A stretch of DNA of 64,000 nucleotides, from positions 1,178,001 to 1,242,000 of the forward strand of contig NC_088301.1 in the NCBI RefSeq assembly GCF_032854445.1, given 5' to 3'. Positions 13,501 through 28,500 of the stretch are shown here, one piece after another (position 1 is the stretch's first letter; every line of letters begins with the position of its first letter). The translations under genes were made by a program, and so were the position numbers. The stretch is from Liolophura sinensis (lineage: Eukaryota > Mollusca > Polyplacophora > Chitonida > Chitonidae). The notes beneath the pieces were generated by a model, which saw nothing but the letters and a program-made list of their open reading frames with translations, was not told where the DNA came from and made no database searches.

Positions 13501-16500
13501 CACATTACATGCATGAGAATGAATGAGAGTCTTTATGTTCCCTGTACATGTATAAGTTAGTTAATAGGGGTACTGAATTTCTCAGTGTTTCTACCAAAAG
13601 GTTACTGGCAGCAAATACATGAATGGGTTCTGTATTTACTGTCTTATCTACACAGATTGCTTTAACCCCTTGTAGCTGATAGTTGACTTAGCCTTATTAA
13701 GTTTTTTCCCAGTTGAGTAATGTGCTTTATCTTCAGGGCAGAGAATTCCCGGCTATCATCTCGCCTTCAGACTGTCCAGTAAGTTTGTATATTTAGCTCT
13801 GCTGTAAAGCCTTCTCATTGGGCCCTTCTTCATCAGTTTTGTGTGATTTCACCACTGTTACGTGTACACTACTCTTCTTTAATAATAATGCCTAAATGGT
13901 TAATGTTTCTGAATAAAAGCAAGTTTAATGTGTCTCTGAACTTAATGTTTGTTGCTTTATACATATTGATGAAATAAAATCTTAAGGTATATATTTTTTG
14001 TGCAATGTAAATTTTGTACCCATTGTAAACAATTCTCTGTTTTGCTATTGTACAGGAAAGAGGCCACCACTGCTAAGGAAGAGAACCAGAAACTAAGGTA
14101 AGTAAAAGTACATTTTTGTTCTTTCGGTGACTCTAATTTTATTTTGTGTTTTACGGGCAAGCCGACGCTTAAAAGTTATCAAACTGGAAAAAAATTAAAA
14201 TTATAAGTCTATCTGTTTTATTTTATCCAGTCTTGATGTTTTACCATTTTCCTGTTCATGGTCATGTAAATATGTCTTAGACAGGAAAAATTGCTGAAAG
14301 TTCACTTTTCCCACAAATTAGGTGTTTTTGTGGGAAAGGTCAAAGTTAGGAGCGTGAGCAGTCCAACTTCATCAAGTTTATTATTTATCTGTGAAAAAAA
14401 AAGGTTAAATTGGTGTGGCCTTGTATATAACTACAGAAAAGCGGGACAGAAACTAAAGGGCTCCGTCAGTTTTCCGTCTTCCCAGGAAGTCACAAGACCG
14501 GACTGCTGTTGAGTCAGCTAAGTGACCAATGAGATGGCATGCTTTATTCCTGCTGCCTGTAACTGACTTACCACTGTAGGGCAGGTATGACTGTGGTTTG
14601 GCTGGGGATCAGGAGAGCCTGGCTCCTCCATCCATATCCAGAAAACCTACCAATAGTACAACAGTCGGCCAGTCTGAATACTGTGACCATGAGTAAATTA
14701 ATCGTCCAATCTGACACGATGTTTCATCTACAGCATACTGTGACCATTAGTACAACAATGGTCCAGTCTGACACGATGCTTCATCTACAGCGTACTGTGA
14801 CCGTTAGTACAATAGTGGTCCAGTCTGACACGATGCTTCATCTACAGCGTACTGTGACCATTAGTACAACAGCGGTCCAGTCGGACACGATGCTTCATCT
14901 ACAGCGTACTGTGACCGTTAGTACAACAGTGGTCCAGTCTGACACGATGCTTCATGTACAGCGTGCTGCGACCGTTAGTACAACAGTGGTCCAGTCTGAC
15001 GCTATGCTTCATCTACAGTGTACTGTGACCATTAGTACAACAATGGTCCAGTCTGACATGATGCTTCATCTACAGTGTACTGTGACCATTAGTACAACAG
15101 TGGTCCAGTCTGACACGATGCTTCATCTGCAGTGTACTGTGACCATTAGTACAACAATGGTCCAATCTGACACGATGCTTCATCTGCAGTGTACTGTGAT
15201 CGTTAGTACAACAATGGTCCAATCTGACACGATGCTTCATCTACAGCATACTGTGACCATTAGTACAACAATGGTCCAGTCTGACACGATGCTTCATCTC
15301 CAGCGTACTGTGACCATTAGTACAACAATGGTCCAGTCTGACACGATGCTTCATCTACAGCGTACTGTGACCGTTAGTACAACAATGGTCCAGTCTGACA
15401 TGATGCTTCATCTACAGCGTACTGTGACCGTTAGTACAACAGTGGTCCAGTCTGACACGATGCTTCATCTACAGCGTACTGTGACCATTAGTACAACAAT
15501 GGTCCAGTCTGACATGATGCTTCATCTACAGCGTACTGTGACCATTAGTACAACAATGGTCCAGTCTGACACGATGCTTCATCTACAGCGTACTGTGACC
15601 ATTAGTACAACAATGGTCCAGTCTGACATGATGCTTCATCTACAGTGTACTGTGACCATTAGTACAACATTCATCCAATCTGACACGATGCTTCATCTAC
15701 AGCGTACTGTGACCGTTAGTACAACAATGGTCCAGTCTGACACGATGCTTCATCTGCAGTGTACTGTGATCGTTAGTACAACAATGGTCCAGTCTGACAT
15801 GATGCTTCATCTACAGCGTGCTGTGACCGTTAGTACAACAATGGTCCAGTCTGACATGATGCTTCATCTACAGCGTACTGTGACCATTAGTACAACAATG
15901 GTCCAGTCTGACACGATGCTTCATCTACAGCGTACTGTGACCATTAGTACAACAATGGTCCAGTCTGACATGATGCTTCATTTACAGCGTACTGTGACCA
16001 TTAGTACAACAGTGGTCCAGTCTGACAGTGGTCCAGTCTGACACGATGCTTCATGTACAGCGTACTGTGACCGTTAGTACAACATTCATCCAATCTGACA
16101 CGATGCTTCATCTACAGTGTACTGTGACCATTAGTACAACATTCATCCAATCTGACACGATGCTTCATCTACAGTGTACTGTGACCATTAGTACAACAAT
16201 GGTCCAGTCTGACATGATGCTTCATCTACAGCGTGCTGTGACCGTTAGTACAACAATGGTCCAGTCTGACACGATGCTTCATCTACAGCGTGCTGTGACC
16301 GTTAGTACAACAGTGGTCCAGTCTGACACGATGCTTCATGTACAGCGTACTGTGACCATTAGTACAACAGTGGTCCAGTCTGACACGATGCTTCATCTAC
16401 AGCGAACTGTGACCATTAGTACAACAATGGTCCAGTCTGACACGATGCTTCATCTACAGCGTACTGTGACCGTTAGTACAACAGTGGTCCAGTCTGACAC

Positions 16501-19500
16501 GATGCTTCATCTACAGTGTACTGTGACCGTTAGTACAACAATGGTCCAGTCTGACACGATGCTTCATCTACATCGTACTGTGACCGTTAGTACAACAATG
16601 GTCCAGTCTGACATGATGCTTCATCTACAGCGTACTGTGACCATTAGTACAACAATGGTCCAGTCTGACACGATGCTTCATCTACAGCGTACTGTGACCA
16701 TTAGTACAACAATGGTCCAGTCTGACATGATGCTTCATTTACAGCGTACTGTGACCATTAGTACAACAGTGGTCCAGTCTGACAGTGGTCCAGTCTGACA
16801 CGATGCTTCATGTACAGCGTACTGTGACCGTTAGTACAACATTCATCCAATCTGACACGATGCTTCATCTACAGTGTACTGTGACCATTAGTACAACATT
16901 CATCCAATCTGACACGATGCTTCATCTACAGTGTACTGTGACCATTAGTACAACAATGGTCCAGTCTGACACGATGCTTCATCTACAGCGTGCTGTGACC
17001 GTTAGTACAACAATGGTCCAGTCTGACACGATGCTTCATCTACAGCGTGCTGTGACCGTTAGTACAACAGTGGTCCAGTCTGACACGATGCTTCATGTAC
17101 AGCGTACTGTGACCATTAGTACAACAGTGGTCCAGTCTGACACGATGCTTCATCTACAGCGAACTGTGACCATTAGTACAACAATGGTCCAGTCTGACAC
17201 GATGCTTCATCTACAGCGTACTGTGACCGTTAGTACAAACAGTGGTCCAGTCTGACACGATGCTTCATCTACAGTGTACTGTGACCGTTAGTACAACAAT
17301 GGTCCAGTCTGACACGATGCTTCATCTACATCGTACTGTGACCATTAGTACAACATTCATCCAATCTGACACGATGCTTCATCTACAGCGTACTGTGACC
17401 ATTAGTACAACAATGGTCCAGTCTGACACGATGCTTCATCTACAGTGTACTGTGACCGTTAGTACAACAATGGTCCAGTCTGACAGGATGCTTCATCTAC
17501 AGTGTACTGTGACCATTAGTACAACATTCATCCAATCTGACACGATGCTTTATCTACAGCGTACTGTGACCATTAGTACAACAATGGTCCAGTCTGACAT
17601 GATGCTTCATCTACAGCGTGCTGTGACCATTAGTATAACAATGGTCCAATCTGACACGATGCTTCATCTACAGCGTACTGTGACCGTTAGTACAACAATG
17701 GTCCAGTCTGACGCGATGCTTCATCTACAGCGTACTGTGACTGTTAGTACAACAATGGTCCAGTCTGACACAATGCTTCATCTGCAGCGTACTGTGACCA
17801 TTAGTACAACAATGGTCCAGTCTGACGCGATGCTTCATCTACAGCATACTGTGACCATTAGTACAACAATGGTCCAGTCTGACATGATGCTTCATCTACA
17901 GTGTACTGTGACCATTAGTACAACATTCATCCAATCTGACACGATGCTTCATCTACAGTGTACTGTGATCGTTAGTACAACAATGGTCCAGTCTGACACG
18001 ATGCTTCATCTACAGCGTGCTGTGACCATTAGTACAACAATGGTCCAGTCTGACATGATGCTTCATCTGCAGCGTACTGTGACCATTAGTACAACAATGG
18101 TCCAGTCTGACACGATGCTTCATCTACAGCGTACTGTGACCATTAGTACAACAATGGTCCAGTCTGACATGATGCTTCATTTACAGCGTACTGTGACCAT
18201 TAGTACAACAGTGGTCCAGTCTGACAATGGTCCAGTCTGACACAATGCTTCATGTACAGCGTACTGTGACCGTTAGTACAACATTCATCCAATCTGACAC
18301 GATGCTTCATCTACAGTGTACTGTGACCATTAGTACAACAATGGTCCAGTCTGACACGATGCTTCATCTACAGCGTACTGTGACCATTAGTACAACATTC
18401 ATCCAATCTGACATGATGCTTCATCTACAGCGAACTGTGACCATTAGTACAACAATGGTCCAGTCTGACACGATGCTTCATCTACAGCGTGCTGTGACCA
18501 TTAGCACAACAGTGGTCCAGTCTGACACGATGCTTCATCTACAGCGTACTGTGACCGTTAGTACAACAATGGTCCAGTCTGACACAATGCTTCATCTACA
18601 GTGTACTGTGACCATTAGTACAACAATGGTCCAGTCTGACACGATGCTTCATCTACAGCGTACTGTGACCATTAGTACAACATTCATCCAATCTGACATG
18701 ATGCTTCATCTACAGCGAACTGTGGACCATTAGTACAACAATGGTCCAGTCTGACACGATGCTTCATCTACAGCGTACTGTGACCGTTAGTACAACAATG
18801 GTCCAGTCTGACACAATGCTTCATCTACAGTGTACTGTGACCATTAGTACAACAATGGTCCAGTCTGACACGATGCTTCATCTACAGCGTACTGTGACCA
18901 TTAGTACAACATTCATCCAATCTGACATGATGCTTCATCTACAGCGAACTGTGACCATTAGTCAACAATGGTCCAGTCTGACACGATGCTTCATCTACAG
19001 CGTGCTGTGACCATTAGCACAACAGTGGTCCAGTCTGACACGATGCTTCATCTACAGCGTACTGTGACCGTTAGTACAACAATGGTCCAGTCTGACACGA
19101 TGCTTCATCTACAGCGAACTGTGACCGTTAGTACAACAATGGTCCAGTCTGACACGATGCTTCATCATCTACAGTGTACTGTGACCATTAGTACAACAAT
19201 GGTCCAGTCTGACACGATGCTTCATCTACAGAGTACTGTGACTGTTAGTACAACAATGGTCCAGTCTGACACGATGCTTCATCTACAGCGTACTGTGACC
19301 GTTAGTACAACAATGGTCCAGTCTGACACGATGCTTCATCTACAGCGTACTGTGACCGTTAGTACAACAATGGTCCAGTCTGACACGATGCTTCATCTAC
19401 AGCGTACTGTGACCATTAGTACAACAATGGTCCAGTCTGACACGATGCTTCATCTACAGTGTACTGTGACCGTTAGTACAACAATGGTCCAATCTGACAC

Positions 19501-22500
19501 GATGCTTCATCTACAGTGTACTGTGACCGTTAGTACAACAATGGTCCAGTCTGACACGATGCCTTCATCTACAGTGTACTGTGACCGTTAGTACAACAAT
19601 GGTCCAGTCTGACATGATGCTTCATCTACAGCGTACTGTGACCGTTAGTACAACATTCATCCAATCTGACACGATGCTTCATCTACAGTGTACTGTGACC
19701 ATTAGTACAACATTCATCCAATCTGACATGATGCTTCATCTACAGTGTACTGTGACCATTAGTACAACATTCATCCAATCTGACAGGATGCTTCATCTAC
19801 AGTGTACTGTGACCATTAGTACAACATTCATCCAATCTGACATGATGCTTCATCTACAGTGTTACTGTGACCATTAGTACAACAATGGTCCAGTCTGACA
19901 TGATGCTTCTTCTGCAGCGTACTGTGACCATTAGTACAACAATGGTCCAGTCTGACACGATGCTTTCATCTACAGTGTACTGTGACCGTTAGTACAACAA
20001 TGGTCCAATCTGACACGATGCTTCATCTACAGTGTACTGTGACCATTAGTACAACAATGGTCCAGTCTGACACGATGCTTCATCTACAGTGTACTGTGAC
20101 CGTTAGTACAAACAATGGTCCAGTCTGACATGATGCTTCATCTACAGCGTACTGTGACCGTTAGTACAACATTCATCCAATCTGACAGGATGCTTCATCT
20201 ACAGTGTACTGTGACCATTAGTACAACATTCATCCAATCTGACATGATGCTTCATCTACAGTGTACTGTGACCATTAGTACAACATTCATCCAATCTGAC
20301 AGGATGCTTCATCTACAGTGTACTGTGACCATTAGTACAACATTCATCCAATCTGACATGATGCTTCATCTACAGCGTACTGTGACCATTAGTACAACAA
20401 TGGTCCAGTCTGACATGATGCTTCTTCTGCAGCGTACTGTGACCATTAGTACAACAATGGTCCAGTCTGACACGATGCTTCATCTACAGTGTACTGTGAC
20501 CTGAGCATAATATATGATAAACCGGCCTCCTCTCCAGCCATATGGGAAGGTCTGTCAGCAACCTGTGGATGGTTGTGGACTACCCCCAGGCTCTTCCTGG
20601 TTTCCTCCCACCAAAATGCAGGCTGCCATCATGTAAGAGAAATATTCTTGAGTACGGCAGAAAGCACCAATCTAAACAATAAACAGATACTCGTTTAAGT
20701 TTATCCAACGTACTTGCACAAAACCTGGAGTACGACGTTAAACCCAAGTGCTCACTCACTCACTCCACAAACCTGTCCATCGTGTGATAATCATTTGTGC
20801 TTTTTGTGACTAGTCAGGAGATCAACAGACTGAGGGAGGAAGTGAAGGCCAAGGCCAGTGACATTGAGGAAAAGATGGTCACGATTAACCAGGTGAGGCT
20901 CGGCATCTTACCTGTGAATTGCAATATTCACATGTGTAACTGATGCACTCATCGTTCAAAGTTTATAAAGCTTAGAAAACCAGCTACAGGAGTTGGTCTT
21001 TGAGGCTTTCCGTTATTAACAGCAGACTATTTGCAGAACGTTTTAGTGAAGTGTGTACACAGGTGAAGAGGGCTTACTATTTAAACATTGTCCTTCTCTA
21101 AAAAAAAATGTTAAAGAAAATGAATTTACCAAGTTTTGTGAGAGCTTGGAACTGTTCATCAGACAGATTTGTATAGTTTTTTACATGGCATTCACTTGAC
21201 TGTGTTAACTGAGACACTATGATTATGATTGATGAGACATTGTATATTGTTTGGACTGCACGTCACAGTTATTATGTTCCTTGTATCTTTGCCTTGTAGT
21301 TAAAGAGAATTGGCAGGAAGTATAAAGACCAGGCTGAAGTGATCTCTAAGCAGAAAGAAGACCAACTCGCCATGCTCAACATGCTTAAACAACAACAACA
21401 AGTGGCTAGCTCGGCTTCAGTGGAAGAGGCGACGGCTGCCATGACCGAGAAACTGAAAGGCGGGCCGAGAAGGAAAGAGATGACATCACAGCTAAACTGG
21501 AGGAGAAGGAAGCAGAATTGAAAACTGCCAAGGATGCTACAGAGAAATTACAAACGGTAGGCGACAGCATTTCCTTGGAGGTGGGCTGTGTGGTCTAGAA
21601 ATCGCTCTGTCAGTTGGTGGGTTTGTTGGTTTGTAACTTTTTGGCATACTGTCTTTCACCACGTCTATCACTTTACAGGGGGCAGAGTGCAAGATGACTT
21701 GAAGTTTTTGTGCAATGTCACGTTCATTGAGAATTTGCATTGGACTCACTTATGAGTTATTAGTGTTAAAACCTTATTGTGAAGCCTGTCTGTTGACTGT
21801 AGTATCTTTGTTGTTGAGCAATGGGCATCCATACGTTAAGACCAAAACAAGTACACACCATTCCATTTTTCTGAGGATTATGTTTATTATGTCCCTAAGC
21901 TTGGAAGATATAGACACTGAATTATTGGCTATCTTTTCAACCTAAAGCTGGTGATATTTGTAGTTTTGAGTGCACTACTCCAGTATGAATACATTCCAGA
22001 AGCGTTCTGAGTCTGCGATTATACATGTAGTTCATGTGTAGACAAATTTGGTGCTCTGTTTGTTACAACTCTGACGTTACAACTCTGTTGTTACAACGCT
22101 GACATTACAAACTCTGTTGTTACAACTCTGACGTTACAACTCTGTTGTTACAACTCTGACGTTTCAGTTTCAGACTGCAAGGGTACATTCAGTCGCATGT
22201 TATATAGTCAGACTTTATATCCAATCCCATTCCCAGTGTGAAGGACTACCTAATTCTTCTAAAATTTGGGACAGATATTATTAGTGTTGAAAGCAGAATA
22301 TTACATTTGGTTAACAACATTTTGGAAAAGTAAAGATATGAGTATGTTGTTAATTTAGATCGTCTAACGATGTGAAAAAAGAAACTCAGTATTCCTGCTA
22401 GAATTACATATATATTGGCTAAAACGAGCAGACCATGTGTTTCAAAATTTAGAAGAAATAGGGTATTATTTTTGTGGGTTAGACCCAATGCTTTGAAACT

Positions 22501-25500
22501 TGTTGTTTTCTTTGTCAGGAAATTGCACAAACAGCAGAAGAATCCAAAAAGCAGAAGGACAGTGTGGCTGATGTGGAAAAGAAGTATAACCAGGTCAGAA
22601 ATCTGCTGCAATCTGCCAAGAATCGTATCTCATTCCTCAATGGGTGAAGTGGAGAAAGCCAGTACAGAAAGCAAAGCTGCCAAAGACAAACTGAATGGCC
22701 TCCAGAGTGAGAAAGGTACACCTCTAGATTCTGTACAAAACTTCATGGTTCATTTTGACATATTTTAGGTGGCACAGGATGTGTGATATGACATGTAGTG
22801 TGGAAACATTCCAAATTCAATACGTGCTTTTTTTCTGAGATATTTGTCAATTGATGGACTGAAAATAATATTTTTGTCCATTTTCCATGTTATTGTTATG
22901 GGGTGCATTTATGGTTAACCTTCTTTGCCAGTAAAAAGTGGTGAAATTGACTTATAATAAACCGCTCCCTGCGGAATCCAACCGACCAGTCCATCTGTCC
23001 CTCCGCACTTACACTTTGGCATGAGGAAGAACCCTATTGATTTTCAGCTACCTTGACCTTTTTATTCAAGGTCATAGAGATCATTTAAGTTAAATTTATA
23101 TAAGGCAGCTTGAAATAAACAAAGAAGTTGTTATCCTAAAAAGGTATTCTCCAGCATCATGTCTCACAACTTTCTAAATGCCACTCAAAGAAGATCTACA
23201 CATTATTACAAAACCACCATTAAGTCGAATCTCTTCATTACATCATACATGTGCTCATGGCTGAGGGGTTTTAAGTGTATTGCATGGTATTTTCCTAGAC
23301 CTGCATTCAAAATTGATCAAAGGGGGAACCTTGGCTCTCAAATCAATATCAGTTGTACCTTTTACCCGATCATTCCTCCTTGGCCTGGTCCAAACAAGAA
23401 AGTAATCATATATACCAGTGCACAGAACATGTGATTTCCTGCTAGTGTTCCCTCACCTTTGATAAACATGTAACATTACTGTTCATTTTAGAGGAGTTAG
23501 AGCATCGCGTCAGCACACTGCCAGTCAGAGATAGAGAACAAGGTCTCCCAGCTGGACCAGCTACAGAATTCACGCCCATCAGGGGCCACAACTGCTGAGG
23601 AACCCCAGGCTGTGGAGAAATTACGGAGAGATAACACAGAGCTTCAGGCTCGTGTAAGTATTAGCGGTATAGTTATGTGGTCGCCAGAAGCATATGTATC
23701 TGGCTGAAATGATGCTGTGTCTACAGGCTGTACATGTACAGCTGTATCTGCTGATGCTGTATCTACAGGTTGTACATGTACAGCTGTATCTGGCTGAAAT
23801 GATGCTGTGTCTACAGGTTGTACATGTACAGCTGTATCTGGCTGAAATGATGCTGTGTCTACAGGTTGTACATGTACAGCTGTATCTGGCTGAAATGATG
23901 CTGTGTCTACAGGTTGTACATGTACAGCTGTATCTGGCTGAAATGATGCTGTGTCTACAGGTTGTACATGTACAGCTGTATCTGGCTGAAATGATGCTGT
24001 GTCTACAGGTTGTACATGTACAGCTGTATCTGGCTGAAATGATGCTGTGTCTACAGGTTGTACATGTACAGCTGTATCTGGCTGAAATGATGCTGTGTCT
24101 ACAGGTTGTACATGTACAGCTGTATCTGGCTGAAATGATGCTGTGTCTACAGGTTGTACATGTACAGCTGTATCTGGCTGAAATGATGCTGTGTCTACAG
24201 GTTGTACATGTACAGCTGTATCTGGCTGAAATGATGCTGTGTCTACAGGTTGTACATGTACAGCTGTATCTGGCTGAAATGATGCTGTGTCTACAGGTTG
24301 TACATGTACAGCTGTATCTGGCTGAAATGATGCTGTGTCTACAGGTTGTACATGTACAGCTGTATCTGGCTGAAATGATGCTGTGTCTACAGGTTGTACA
24401 TGTACAGCTGTATCTGGCTGAAATGATGCTGTGTCTACAGGTTGTACATGTACAGCTGTATCTGGCTGAAATGATGTTGTATCTACATGCTGTACATGTA
24501 CAGCTGTATCTGGCTGAAATGATGCTGTATCTACATGCTGTACATGTACAGCTGTATCTGGCTGAAATGATGCTGTATCTACAGGTTGTACATGTACAGC
24601 TGTATCTGGCTGAAATGATACTGTATCTACAGGTTGTACATGTACAGCTGTATCTGGCTGATGCTGTATCTACAGGTTGTACATGTACAACTGTATCTGG
24701 CTGAAATGATGCTGTATCTACAGGTTGTACATGTACAGCTGCATCTGGCTGAAATGATGCTGTAGCTACAGATTGTACATGTACAGCTGTATCTGGCTGA
24801 AATGATGATGTATCTACAGGTTGTACATGTACAGCTGTATCTGGCTGAAATTACACTGTATCTACAGGTTGTGTTCACTTTTCATTGAGTAATGAATACA
24901 GCACATTATTAAATTATTAGGTTTGTTCATGAGATAGAAGATAAGGACAGATATTTTTCAGTGATATGACAAGTAAAGCTTCAAATGGGGGCCTCCATGG
25001 CCAAGGGTGTTAGCACGCCAGCGCGGCACAGTGATACAGAAGCCTCCATGGCCAAGGGTGTTAGCATGCCCATGCGGCACAATGACACAGAAGCCTCCAC
25101 GGCCAAGGGTGTTAGTATGCCAGCGCAGCACATTGACACAGAAGCCTCCACGGCCAAGGGTGTTAGCATGCCAGCGCAGCACATTGACACAGAAGCCTCC
25201 ATGGCCAAGGGTGTTAGCATGCCCATGCGGCACAATGACACAGAAGGCTCCATGGCCAAGGGTGTTAGCATGCCAGTGCGGCACAATGACACAGAAGCCT
25301 CCACGGCCAAGGGTGTTAGCATGCCCATGCGGCACAATGACACAGAAGCCTCCACGGCCAAGGGTGTTAGCATGCCAGTGCGGCACAATGACACAGAAGC
25401 CTCCACGGCCAAGGGTGTTAGCATGCCAGTGCGGCACAATGACACAGAAGCCTCTCACCAATGCAGCTGCTGTTAGTTCATATCCAGCTCATACTGCCCT

Positions 25501-28500
25501 CCTCACTGGCCATACATGGGAAGGTCTCTCAGCAATCTGTGGATGGTCATGGGTTTAAAACACCAATCAAATAAATAAATGAAACTTCAGGGGTTTTTTT
25601 TCTCCTTTAACTCCCCTTGACGAAAACCTCATGAATCGGGTATTTCAGTCTCAGTCAGTATTTCAGTCTCCGTCAGTATTTCAGTCTCCATCAGTATTTC
25701 AGTCTCAGTCAGTATTTCAGTCTCAGTCAGTATTTCAGTCTGTCACCATTTCAGTCTCAGTCAGTATTTCAGTCTCAGTCAGTATTTCAGTCTCAGTCAG
25801 TATTTGAGCCTCAGTCACCATTTCAGTTTCAGTCAGTATTTCAGTCCCAGTCAGTATTTCAGTCTCCATCAGTATTTCAGTCTCCGTCAGTGTTTCAGTC
25901 CTCAGTCAGTATTTCAGTCTCAGTCACCTTTTCAGTCAGTCAGTATTTCAGTCCTCAGTCACCATTTCAGTCTCAGTCAGTATTTCAGTCTCAGTCACCA
26001 TTTCAGTCTCAGTCAGTATTTCAGTCTCAGTATTTCAGTCTCAGTCAGTATTTCAGTCTGTCAGTATTTCAGTCTCCGTGAGTATTTCAGTCTCCGTGAG
26101 TATTTCAGTCTCAGTCAGTATTTCAGTCTCAGTCAGTATTTCAGTCTCAGTCACCATTTCAGTCCTCAGTCAGTATTTCAGTCTCAGTCAGTATTTCAGT
26201 CTCAGTCAGCAACCCATGATCAGTACATAAACAGCCTTGTTTCCACTCTGGTGACCTTGTGATCGCTGGCGATCTTCTAGATACATTCCCCATGATTTAT
26301 CGTACAATCCTTCCAAGATTGTTGAAGATTACTTGTGATTTTTCACTCGCAGGTTGTCTTAAATAGCCTAGGTCAAGGTTTTTACTGGGGCTTGGATCGT
26401 GGAATGTCACTTGTCATAGTCCTAGCTCTATGTTTGACTGGCTCTTCTGTCGTGGAATGTCACTTGACTTAGTCCTAGCTCTATGTTTGACTGGCTCTTC
26501 TGTCGTGGAATGTCCACTTGTAATAGTCCTAGCTCTATGTTTGACTGGGGCCTCTGTCGTGGAATGTCACTTGTCATAGTCCAAGCTCTGTGTTTGACTG
26601 GCTCTTCTGTCGTGGAATGTCACTTGACATAGTCCTAGCTCTGTGTTTGACTGGCTCTTCGATCGTGGAATGTCACTTGACATAGTCCTAGGTCTAGGTT
26701 TGACTGGCTCTTCTGTCGTGAATGTCACTTGACATAGTCCTAGCTCTATGTTTGACTGGCTCTTCTGTCGTGAATGTCACTTGTAATAGTCCTAGGTCTA
26801 TGTTTGACTGGGGCTTCTGTCGTGGAATGTCACTTGTCATTGTACTAGGTCTAGGTTTGAATTAGGCTTCTGTCGTGAACTTACTAGGAGATTTTGTGAA
26901 CCCTAAGTGTTAATTTGAGAGTTTGATGACATGTGTACTTACCAGGAGACTCTGTGAACCCCTAACCCCTGATATTTGATAGTTTGATGACTTGTGTACT
27001 CACTTTTGTTAACCTTAACAGTGTTATTTGAAAGTTGGACGACTTGTGTACTTACCAGGAGACTTTGTGAACCCTAACCCTTGTAAATTGAGAGTTTGAT
27101 GAATTGTGTACTTAACAGTGCACCAGTTACAGAAGCTGATAGAGAGTCAGAAGAAACAGCCAGTGAAGAAGGCCCCCATCCTCAGACCTCAGGCCAAAAC
27201 CACGCCTGAGAGAAGGTGAGTACAGTGGAGTCACTGCTTGCTGACTACACACTGAGACACTGTGCCAGGATTACTGTGTGTGTGGTGCTCAGTGTTAAGT
27301 TTGTTCTTCAGTATTTCACAGTTTGTTTTGTTCATGACATGTTTTGTTCAGAATTGTTGAACTTCAAAAGTTAAAATTTACTGCAATTTAACACTGGACA
27401 CTGCGATCTGTCTGGCTAATCTGTCCACCTCAAAGTCGTAGATTGGAAATCTGGGCTTAAAAGTTGTTACCACACCTCTGTTGTAAAAACCGATGGCCAG
27501 CATTCCAGGTGCTCTGTAATACCACCAGTTTTGATGACACACAGTGTACATGTACCCTCACTACATAAATTGACAGCATAACCACACCAGAGTCACCCCG
27601 GACAGCCAATATTCGCCCAATGGGCCACACCCACTGTGGGTATCCGCCCCGCCACTCCCATACAGCCTGTGCCCAGCAACCAAGCCGCAGCCAAGGCTAC
27701 TGCCAGCATACGCCCCATGCCATCAGCCCAGTAACAGGATCACATGGCGGGTCCACCCCCACGGCAACAGGATCTCATAGTGGGACCACGCCCACAGCAA
27801 CAGTGATGCCTACCACCATTACAGCACCAGAGAGTCATGATGGTAAGAGTTTCATGGTGCTGTGCATGTGCACTCAGGGTCTTGGATTTTATGGGTAACT
27901 GATTTAACAAAGAGAAATATAAGTTTACTGGTCCAGTTGGCATTTATGTATCATCATCACATAAATATACACCTCGTTTACTGACAAAATTTGGCTGCGG
28001 TGATTAGCGGCCCTACTGTGGCGCATTGACCTAGGAGCATCTCACCGTACGTTTGTAAGGTCTGTCAACAACTTGCGACTGGTCGTGGGTTTCCTCCCAC
28101 CATAGTGCTGACCGCCGTTGTATGAGTGAAATAGTACTGAGTACGGTGTAAGGTCTGTCAACAACTTGTGGCTGGTCGTGGGGTTTCCCTCCCACCATAG
28201 TACTGACCGCCGTTGTATGAGTGAAATAGTACTGAGTACGGTGTAAAACACCAATTTAATAAAGGAAGAAATACTGACACAATTCAAGTACAGTCATGTT
28301 TCCATTGAACTTTGACAACCTTGTCGATTGTATTGACAGGTTTAATATCAGGGTTCAAGCCTTGGATTATGTCTTCAATTTTGGTACCTTGCTTGGCCTC
28401 TAATGTATGCTTGTGTTGTGGTACATCATACAAATATCGTTAGGCATTGCTTTCTCCTTTAGGGTAAGCCCCTAAGTTCACCAAGCTCACGCAGGAAGTT

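Noticed and set aside
14587-20504. Long open frames (up to 484 codons) of a 19-residue repeat
   Set aside because: Explained by a 57-bp tandem unit with no stop in one frame. It lies in a TPR intron, with frames broken wherever a unit has a one-base change and no splice or start support.
22246-22768. Open frames of 121 and 117 codons around exon w16
   Set aside because: They combine intron sequence with part of the TPR exon in the wrong or shifted frame; the TPR reading is supported by family similarity.
23694-25558. Open frames of 336, 183, 167, 163 and 154 codons
   Set aside because: Products of 48-bp and 51-bp arrays; several frames and both strands are open at once, which is typical of repeats with a period divisible by three.
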